A stretch of DNA of 64,000 nt, from contig NZ_LR882035.1 in assembly GCF_904528075.1 (NCBI RefSeq), positions 3,100,001 through 3,164,000 on the forward strand. Direction: 5' to 3'. The DNA comes from Agreia sp. COWG (lineage in GTDB: Bacteria > Actinomycetota > Actinomycetes > Actinomycetales > Microbacteriaceae). The notes beneath the pieces were generated by a model. It had not been told where the DNA came from. It was given only the letters and a program-made list of their open reading frames with translations, and made no database searches. Made by a program: the position numbers and the translations under genes. Every line of letters starts with the position of its first letter. Position 1 is the stretch's first letter. Below are positions 58,168-64,000 of this stretch, piece after piece.

Positions 58168-58458
58168 ATGGACAGCGACACCGGCCATCCACTCGTCGTG
58201 GAGTTCGACGGCGAACGGCACGAGCTGCTGTGGCCGCCGGCCGTGCCTCTCGCCGACTTCTTGAAGTCCCGCGGCATGAAGGTGCCCTACGCGTGCGGAG
58301 AGGGCTACTGCGGTGGGCGCGTCGCGCGTCTGACCGGCGGCAGCGTGACCATGGCCATCAACGAGATCCTTGACGAGGACGACCTTGCGAACGACGTGAT
58401 TCTCGGCTGCCAGGCGCTTCCCGACGGAGAAGCACCCATCACTGTCATCTACGACTGA
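58168..58458 (+). CDS. [2Fe-2S] ferredoxin-like protein lacking one cluster cysteine
   Basis: 96-residue plant-type ferredoxin fold. The cluster loop reads YACGEGYCGGR: Cys43 and Cys48 are in place, but the third ligand of the C-x4-C-x2-C motif is Arg51 (codon CGC at 58318-58320). The fourth Cys is present at 81 (LGCQAL). A T-to-C change in a TGC codon would explain it. The cluster is probably lost or altered, unless an error is present. ATG at 58168 with GGGAG upstream. No partner reductase nearby. Confidence 0.78.
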   Translation: MDSDTGHPLVVEFDGERHELLWPPAVPLADFLKSRGMKVPYACGEGYCGGRVARLTGGSVTMAINEILDEDDLANDVILGCQALPDGEAPITVIYD

Positions 58459-58478
58459 GCGCAGGCAGCAACCAGCAG

Positions 58479-59996
58479 CTAGTCGAGCAGCAGCGCCGGC
58501 TCCTCCATGATGCTCGCCACGTCGGCCAGGAAGCGGCTCGCCACGTCTCCGTCGACCACCCGGTGATCGAAGCTCGCGCCCACGGTCGTCACGAAGCGCG
58601 GACGCACCTCGCCATCCACAACCCACGGCTTCTGCTTGATCGTGCCCAGAGCAACGATCGCGACCTCGCCCGGGTTCAGAATCGGGGTGCCGGTGTCCAT
58701 GCCGAACACACCGATGTTCGTGATGGTGATCGTTCCGTTCGCCTGGTCGGCGGGCGACGTGCGCCCCTCGCGGGCGGTCAGCGTGAGCTGCTCGAGCGCC
58801 GTGGCGAGCTGCAGCAGCGACATGTCCTGCGCATCCTTCACGTTCGGCACGATCAGCCCGCGCGGTGTGGCCGCGGCGATGCCGAGGTTCACGTAGTTGC
58901 GAACGATGATCTCCTTGTCGGTCCACGCGGAGTTCACCATCGGGTTGCGGCGCACCGCCCAGATCATGGCCCGCGCCATGATGAGCAGCGGCGAGACCTT
59001 CACGCCCGTGAAGTCGGTCGACGTCTTCAGGCGCTTCACGAACTCCATGGTGCGCGTGGCATCCACGTCGACGAACAGGCTCACGTGCGGCGCCGAGAAC
59101 GCGGAGTGCGTCATGGCCTTCGCGATCTGCTTGCGCACGCCCTTCACCGGAATGATCTCTTCGCGGGTATCGGCCCACTGCGGCGTCTCGATGTTGTGGA
59201 ACACCTTCGCCTGCTCGGCGTGCCGCACCACGTCGCCGCGCGTGATGTCGCCGATCGGCCCGGTGGGCTGCACCTCGGCGAGGTCGACGCCCAGATCCTT
59301 CGCGAGCTTCCGAATGGGCGGCTTCGCGATGATCGGCAGGCCGGTGAGAACGGGCACGCGTGCCGCGCGGGCACCGGATGCCTGCGGCTGGCCGCTCGAC
59401 GCCGGCGCGGCTGCCGGGGTGGCCGGCTTCGCGGCCGCAGCAGCACCGGCGGCCGGGGCGGTGCGCCCCGTGCGCCGGCTGGCGACGTGGCCCTTGATGC
59501 CGTAGCCGACGAGAACCGAGCCCGACGAGGAGTCGGCGTCGGGCGTGGCGCTGGCCGCGGCATCCGCTCGCACGGATTCGGCCTCGGCTACCGCGGGCGA
59601 CGACGGAGCCGAAGCGGCGACGTGCTGCCCAGCCGAACCCGGAGCGACGACGTGGGTGGGAGGAACGACGTGCCCGGTGGCGGGAGCCGCGGCCGCCGCG
59701 GTGATGGGCGTCTCGAAGCCGGGAACGGGCGCGGGCGCGACAGCCGTGGCGCCGCCCGAGGAGTTCACGCTGATGATGGGCGTTCCCACGTCGACGGTGT
59801 CGCCCTCGGCGACCAGCACCGCCTCGACGACGCCCGCGAACGGCGACGGCAGCTCGACGAGTGACTTGGCGGTCTCGATCTCGACGAGCACGTCGTTGAT
59901 CGCGACGGTGTCACCGGGGGCGACGCGCCACGAGACGATCTCGGCCTCGGTGAGGCCTTCGCCGACGTCGGGGAGGTTGAAGTGCGAGGTGGTCAC
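58479..59996 (-). CDS. 2-oxoacid dehydrogenase E2 (dihydrolipoyl acyltransferase)
   Basis: 505-residue E2. One N-terminal lipoyl domain ([20 protein letters not shown]; lipoyl Lys44 in [11 protein letters not shown]), Ala/Pro-rich linker, E1/E3-binding domain ([20 protein letters not shown]) and catalytic domain ending in [20 protein letters not shown] with the active-site His. Transfers the acyl group to CoA. ATG at 59996, 31 bases after E1-beta. Whether the substrate is pyruvate or a branched-chain oxoacid cannot be decided here. The E3 gene is not in the window. Confidence 0.93.
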   Translation of the reverse strand: MTTSHFNLPDVGEGLTEAEIVSWRVAPGDTVAINDVLVEIETAKSLVELPSPFAGVVEAVLVAEGDTVDVGTPIISVNSSGGATAVAPAPVPGFETPITAAAAAPATGHVVPPTHVVAPGSAGQHVAASAPSSPAVAEAESVRADAAASATPDADSSSGSVLVGYGIKGHVASRRTGRTAPAAGAAAAAKPATPAAAPASSGQPQASGARAARVPVLTGLPIIAKPPIRKLAKDLGVDLAEVQPTGPIGDITRGDVVRHAEQAKVFHNIETPQWADTREEIIPVKGVRKQIAKAMTHSAFSAPHVSLFVDVDATRTMEFVKRLKTSTDFTGVKVSPLLIMARAMIWAVRRNPMVNSAWTDKEIIVRNYVNLGIAAATPRGLIVPNVKDAQDMSLLQLATALEQLTLTAREGRTSPADQANGTITITNIGVFGMDTGTPILNPGEVAIVALGTIKQKPWVVDGEVRPRFVTTVGASFDHRVVDGDVASRFLADVASIMEEPALLLD

Positions 59997-60027
59997 GATG
60001 CCATCCTTTGCTTGGAGCGGAGAGAAG

Positions 60028-61008
60028 CTAGAACGCCATCGACCGGTCGACCGCTTCGAGGATGCGGTCGACGTCGGGCAGGTAGAGCGACTCGATGCGA
60101 GGCGCGGGAATGGGAACGTCGAATCCAGAGACGCGGATGACGGGGGCTTGCAGCGAGTAGAACGCCTTCTCGGCGACGGTGGCTGCGATCTCGCTGCCGA
60201 CGCTCACGAAGCCGGCGGCCTCCTGGCACACGATGAGCCGGCCGGTCTTGGTGACCGACTCGAGCAGGGGCGCGTAGTCGATGGGGCTGAGCGAGCGCAG
60301 GTCGACGACCTCGAGGCTCACCCCCTCGGTGGCGGCGAGCTCGGCAGCCTGCAGCATCATGGTGACCATGGCGCCGTGGCCCACGAGGGTGGCATCGGTG
60401 CCCGTGCGTGCGACGCGACTGGCGTGGAGGGGCGAGCTAGAGGCATCCAGATCGACCGGGCCCTTGGGCCAGTAGCGGCTCTTGGGCTCGAAGAAGATCA
60501 CGGGGTCGTTCGACTGGATCGACTCCTGGATCATCCAGTAGGCGTCGTTCGGGGTCGACGGACTCACCACGCGAAGGCCGGCGGTGTGCGCGAAGTACGC
60601 CTCGGGGCTCTCCATGTGGTGCTCGATGGCGCCGATGTGAGCGCCGTACGGAATGCGGATGACCACGGGCATGCGCAGCGTGCCGCGTCCGCGGTTGGTG
60701 AGCTTGGCCAGCTGCGTGGTGATCTGGTTGAAGGCCGGGTAGACGAAGCCGTCGAACTGGATCTCGCACACGGGCCGGTAGCCGCGCAGCGCGAGGCCGA
60801 TGGCGGTGCCCACGATGCCCGACTCCGCCAGGGGCGTATCGAGCACCCGCTTGTCGCCGAACTCGGCCTTGATGCCCTCGGTCACGCGGAACACGCCGCC
60901 GAGGTTGCCGATGTCTTCACCCATGAGCAAGACCTTCGGGTCGTCGCTCATGGCCTTGCGCAGCCCCGCGTTGATGGCCTTCGCCAGCGGAAGTTCTTCG
61001 ACGGCCAT
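60028..61008 (-). CDS. 2-oxoacid dehydrogenase E1 component, beta subunit
   Basis: 326-residue transketolase-like subunit. [60 protein letters not shown] and [20 protein letters not shown] are the family blocks; the C-terminal domain carries [16 protein letters not shown]. Forms an alpha2-beta2 heterotetramer with the E1-alpha product. The ATG at 61008 overlaps the E1-alpha stop by one base (TAATG). Confidence 0.94.
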   Translation of the reverse strand: MAVEELPLAKAINAGLRKAMSDDPKVLLMGEDIGNLGGVFRVTEGIKAEFGDKRVLDTPLAESGIVGTAIGLALRGYRPVCEIQFDGFVYPAFNQITTQLAKLTNRGRGTLRMPVVIRIPYGAHIGAIEHHMESPEAYFAHTAGLRVVSPSTPNDAYWMIQESIQSNDPVIFFEPKSRYWPKGPVDLDASSSPLHASRVARTGTDATLVGHGAMVTMMLQAAELAATEGVSLEVVDLRSLSPIDYAPLLESVTKTGRLIVCQEAAGFVSVGSEIAATVAEKAFYSLQAPVIRVSGFDVPIPAPRIESLYLPDVDRILEAVDRSMAF

Positions 61009-62126
61009 TACTTGCCTCCTCCGAGCGACGCCTCGTAGCTCGTAAGCCACGCCTTCTGCTCGGCAACGAGCGGGTGCGGTTCGCTGTACACGTGGTCGAA
61101 CAGGTTGTCGATCGTGGGGTTGGGCAGCTCGAGCGTGCGCTTCCGGATGTCCGCCGCGAAGTCGGCCGCCTCCTGCTCGACGTCGGCGAAGAAGGCCTCG
61201 CTCGCGCCCTTGTTCTTCAGGTACGTCTCGAAGCGCTTGATGGGGTCGCGAGCGACCCAGTGGGCGAGCTGCTCGTCGGTCTGGTAGCGGGTGGGGTCGT
61301 CGGATGTGGTGTGGGCGCCGATGCGGTACGTCATGGCCTCGATATAGCTGGGCCCCAGGCCGTTGCGGGCGTCGTCGAGGTGCTTCATCGACACGGCGTA
61401 GCTGGCGAGAACGTCGTTGCCGTCGACCTGCACGCTCGGAATGCCGAAGCCGCGCGGGCGCAGGTAGAGGGGAACGCGCGACTGCGTGGCGACCGGAACC
61501 GAGATGGCCCACTGGTTGTTCTGCAGAAAGAAGACGGTGGGCGTCTGGTAGCTGGCGGCGAAGACCATGGCCTCGTTCACGTCGCCCTCGCTGGTCGAGC
61601 CGTCGCCGAAGTAGACGATCACGGCGGTGTCGGTGTCGGGGTTGCCCGTGCCGACGGCTCCGTCGAAGTTCACGCCCATGGAGTAGCCGGTGGCGTGCAG
61701 CGTCTGCGTGCCGAGCACCAGGGTGTAGCCGTGGAAGTTGCCGTTCTTGGCGTCGTTCACGTCCCACCCGCCGAGGGTGGTGCCGCGCATCAGCTCGACG
61801 ATGCCGAGAATGTCGACGCCGCGGATCTTCGCGACGACGTGCTCGCGGTAGCTCGGAAACACGTGGTCTTGTTTGCGGGTGGCGCGGGCCGATCCGACCT
61901 GCGCGGCCTCCTGTCCGTGACTCGGCGGCCACAGGGCCATCTGGCCCTGGCGCTGCAGGTTGGTGCACTCGGTGTCGAAGCGCCGGATGACGGCCATGTC
62001 GCGATAGAACTGCTCGTGCTGAGCGTCGCTGAGCGCCTCTATATACGGCAGGTACGTGTCGCTGCCCTCACTGGGGGCGAACGTGCCGTCGGTGTTCACG
62101 AACTGAACAGCGGGCGTTTCGGCCAT
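61008..62126 (-). CDS. 2-oxoacid dehydrogenase E1 component, alpha subunit
   Basis: 372-residue thiamine-diphosphate-dependent subunit. Cofactor motif VIVYFGDGSTSEGDVNEAMV to PTVFFLQNNQWAISVP (GDG...N-N), with SYREH and the phosphorylation-loop-like YRIGAHTTSDDPTRYQ. Decarboxylates the oxoacid and acylates E2. ATG at 62126 with AAGAGG 7 bases upstream; an ATG at 62132 is too close to it. Length and sequence are of the BCKDH/PDH E1-alpha class. Confidence 0.93.
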   Translation of the reverse strand: MAETPAVQFVNTDGTFAPSEGSDTYLPYIEALSDAQHEQFYRDMAVIRRFDTECTNLQRQGQMALWPPSHGQEAAQVGSARATRKQDHVFPSYREHVVAKIRGVDILGIVELMRGTTLGGWDVNDAKNGNFHGYTLVLGTQTLHATGYSMGVNFDGAVGTGNPDTDTAVIVYFGDGSTSEGDVNEAMVFAASYQTPTVFFLQNNQWAISVPVATQSRVPLYLRPRGFGIPSVQVDGNDVLASYAVSMKHLDDARNGLGPSYIEAMTYRIGAHTTSDDPTRYQTDEQLAHWVARDPIKRFETYLKNKGASEAFFADVEQEAADFAADIRKRTLELPNPTIDNLFDHVYSEPHPLVAEQKAWLTSYEASLGGGK

Positions 62127-62233
62127 ATACATACCTCTTACGTGTGTCTGACGTGGTTCCGACGTGGCGCGAGTGGCCGTTGGTGCTTCGCCGCCGCGCA
62201 TCGTTCTGCCTACGTTATCGGCTGCCCGAGACG

Positions 62234-63316
62234 CTAAGCCCGGAGGTTCCCCACAAGCTTTGCCGAGACAGCGATGAGTTTGTCTATAGATTCGTGCTCG
62301 CCGATCGAGATTCGCACGCCCTCGGGGTGGAACGCCCGCACGACTATTCCATTTTCGGCATATACCTGCGCGGCCTCTGCGGTGCGCTCACCGGTCGGCA
62401 GCCACACGAAGTTTCCCTGCGGCTTCGGGGCTTCCCAGCCCTGCTCCGCGAGAGCAGTCCACAGCGCATCGCGCCGTTCTGCGATGTCCTTCACGCGCTC
62501 GTTCAGCTGAACGTCGTCGCCCAGGGAGACGACCGCCGCGTGCTGTGCCTGATCGGTGATCCCCAGCGGAATGGCGGTCGTGCGAGCGGCCTGAAGAATG
62601 GCGGCCGGCCCGATTCCGTAGCCGACCCGAAGCCCGGCCAGCCCGTAGGCCTTGCTGAAGGTGCGCAGCACAACGAGGTTCGGGTACTGCCCCAGCAGCT
62701 CCTGGCCGTTGACGGCATCCTCGTCGGTGACGAACTCGCGGTAGGCCTCGTCAAGAATCACGAGCAGGTCGCTCGGAACCTGCGCCATGAAATCGGCGAA
62801 CTCGCCCTTGGTAACGACGGTTCCGGTGGGGTTGTTGGGGCTGCACACGATGACGATCCGAGTGCGCGGCGTGATCGCGCTTCTCATGGCGTCAAGATCG
62901 TGCCGATGATCGTCGCTGTTCGGAACCTTCACGCTGACAGCCCCGGTGAGGGTGGGCATCCAGGGGTAGGCCTCGAACGAGCGCCAGGAGTAGACGACCT
63001 CATCCCCCGCGCCGGCCGCGGCCTGCACCAGCTGTACTAACAAGGAGACGGACCCGGCCCCGATGATGACCTCGTCTGAGCTGACTCCGAACCGTTCGGC
63101 CAGCTTGCTGGTCAGCTCGGGTGCGGCGGCGTTCGGATAGCGATTGAGCGAGACGCTGGCCTTCTCGACGGCCTGGAGCACCCCGGGCAGCGGCGGAAAG
63201 GGGTTCTCGTTGCTTGAAAGCTTGAACCCTCCCTCTATAGAGGTGCCCTGCTTATAAGGCGGCAAAGCGAGGATTTCGGGGCGCAGCTTGACGGGGGGAA
63301 TGGGGGAGTCACTCAC
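62234..63316 (-). CDS. hisC: Histidinol-phosphate/aromatic aminotransferase
   Basis: 360-residue fold-type I PLP enzyme. N-terminal [20 protein letters not shown], cofactor loop [41 protein letters not shown], and the PLP Lys in [19 protein letters not shown]. Typical HisC/Pat length and motifs. No other histidine genes are near, so it may be the phenylalanine-type (Pat) aminotransferase or a second HisC. The gap of 107 bases to E1-alpha suggests separate transcription. Confidence 0.85.
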   Translation of the reverse strand: MSDSPIPPVKLRPEILALPPYKQGTSIEGGFKLSSNENPFPPLPGVLQAVEKASVSLNRYPNAAAPELTSKLAERFGVSSDEVIIGAGSVSLLVQLVQAAAGAGDEVVYSWRSFEAYPWMPTLTGAVSVKVPNSDDHRHDLDAMRSAITPRTRIVIVCSPNNPTGTVVTKGEFADFMAQVPSDLLVILDEAYREFVTDEDAVNGQELLGQYPNLVVLRTFSKAYGLAGLRVGYGIGPAAILQAARTTAIPLGITDQAQHAAVVSLGDDVQLNERVKDIAERRDALWTALAEQGWEAPKPQGNFVWLPTGERTAEAAQVYAENGIVVRAFHPEGVRISIGEHESIDKLIAVSAKLVGNLRA

Positions 63317-63530
63317 TGGGTCAGTCTATGTGGCGGCCGTAAGCAATGCGCCTGAGCGACCTAACCGCAATCACGTTCCATGAAAAATCCTGTGATCCTG
63401 AACATTGCCCGCATCCGGAATGAACAACGTCAAGCTCAATTGCAATGCGCTAGAGCTGCTCGCACGTCGAGGGGTCCTTGCGCGGTGTTGAGAGGTGGTT
63501 GCTCTAACCAGGAAGGTATTCCGCAGTCGG

Positions 63531-64000
63531 TCAGCCGGCCGCGCGTACCGGATCTTCTCGCCACTGGTAGTAGGTCGGCTCGGCGACGGTCGATCCGTTC
63601 GCATGGCTCTTCAGTTCTACAGTCACGAGGCTGTCTCCCTCGAAGGCCGGGCTTAGTTCCAGGGTGAGGTACTCATAAAGTGACCGTTCATGAACCGCGA
63701 TCAATATCTGCCGACCGTGTTGTCTGGCGAGAGTCCGTAGCAGTGCGGCAAACTGAGAAATATGCACATCGTCCATTGATTGAACTGGGTCATCTAAGAC
63801 CAAGAGTGGCAGTCGGTCTCCCGAGCTCAAATGAAGGGCTAGGAACAACGTCAATGCGGCAGTGTTGAGATTCCCTGAACTGAGCATGGAACCCGGAGCA
63901 CCGGCGCTTCCCCCGTATCGATCCTTCGTCACTAGTTGAGGATTTGTGTCCCGAGCATCGTGCGCAACATGGAACGCAGGTACGAATCGCTCGTTGGGAG
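63531..64000 (-). CDS. AAA/SMC-type ATPase, C-terminal part (partial)
   Basis: C-terminal ~156 residues of a protein that continues past the right edge. The ABC-ATPase tail is clear: signature SMLSSGNLNTAALTLFLALH, Walker B LPLLVLDDPVQSMDDVHISQ and switch region ILIAVHERSLYEYLTLEL. This is the pattern of RecF/SMC-like AAA ATPases, many of which serve in DNA repair or phage defence. A 214-base gap (63317-63530) to the aminotransferase holds nothing recognisable. This end of the window looks less GC-rich than the preceding genes. Confidence 0.78.
   Translation of the reverse strand, partial: PNERFVPAFHVAHDARDTNPQLVTKDRYGGSAGAPGSMLSSGNLNTAALTLFLALHLSSGDRLPLLVLDDPVQSMDDVHISQFAALLRTLARQHGRQILIAVHERSLYEYLTLELSPAFEGDSLVTVELKSHANGSTVAEPTYYQWREDPVRAAG

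Noticed and set aside
62234..63316. Histidine biosynthesis operon
   Set aside because: Only a HisC-type aminotransferase is present; neighbours are 2-oxoacid dehydrogenase genes, so no his operon can be claimed.
63480..63540. Possible tRNA-like segment around GGTTGCTCTAACCAGG
   Set aside because: No TTCGA loop or acceptor stem; only a short anticodon-like hairpin by chance.
1..64000. CRISPR array, insertion sequence or prophage
   Set aside because: No regularly spaced repeats, transposase, integrase or phage structural genes were found on either strand; the repeats found are isolated palindromes and one 40-base pair.

Overview
The window is a piece of chromosome from a high-GC Gram-positive bacterium, most likely an actinobacterium of the Microbacteriaceae type. 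The basis is the strong G/C bias at third codon positions, many GTG and TTG starts, dense 4-base start/stop overlaps, numerous TetR, GNAT and NarL-type two-component genes, and the E1-alpha/E1-beta/E2/HisC-like block. The family call is an inference, not a search result. I found no rRNA, tRNA, CRISPR array, transposase or phage structural gene.

Layout. 1-2325: Zur-type regulated Zn/Mn ABC importer, cut by the left edge. 2407-9014: TetR regulators, small enzymes, GNATs, a YrdC-family protein and an acyltransferase. 9043-10121: two coupled paralogues of unknown function. 10367-13900: a TetR/monooxygenase pair, then a patch that looks less GC-rich with an ArsR-TPR gene pair and a gene with an in-frame stop upstream. 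13912-19803: a divergent surface-glycan locus (GT2, GT4, WcbI-like / WsaF-like GT, sugar aminotransferase). 19870-23801: SDR, PAP2 phosphatase, an unusual carbamoyltransferase, HAD, and an HTH/membrane pair with two tandem palindromes. 23833-27486: a DesKR-like two-component system with an ABC-2 exporter. 28130-33232: CGNR regulator and hydrolase, cupin, an OmpR-type system with a divergent secreted protein, ending in a recombination scar with a truncated EamA transporter. 33258-34706: FUSC protein. 34766-37873: TPP riboswitch and thiM-thiE-thiD/tenA. 38446-43912: LacI-controlled sugar ABC operon with a PfkB kinase. 43991-45205: EAL-DICT protein. 45468-49702: small unknowns, a zinc-ribbon nuclease-like protein, a WYL regulator/VOC pair. 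49739-53559: tight operon of membrane repeat protein, amidoligase, sensor kinase and response regulator. 53895-58458: broken CPBP protease, a MarR-controlled monooxygenase with cupin, hydrolase, and a ferredoxin-like protein lacking one cluster cysteine. 58479-63316: 2-oxoacid dehydrogenase E2, E1-beta, E1-alpha and a HisC-type aminotransferase. 63531-64000: C-terminus of an SMC/AAA-type ATPase cut by the right edge.

How genes connect. Many local regulator-target pairs come with visible palindromes: Zur-like box at znuA; TetR sites at 5584-5626 and 10729-10785; HTH sites at 23766-23801; LacI sites at 42789 and 42867; matching MarR sites at 56509 and 57061. The thiamine operon makes the cofactor used by the E1 enzyme encoded 25 kb away.

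The best candidate for an undescribed system is the four-gene amidoligase operon (49739-53559). Other unexplained items are the paralogue pair at 9043-10121 and the carbamoyltransferase at 21590-22414. Several genes are decaying: CPBP protease (in-frame TGA), EamA, the 12967-13845 frame, and the Cys-to-Arg change in the ferredoxin.
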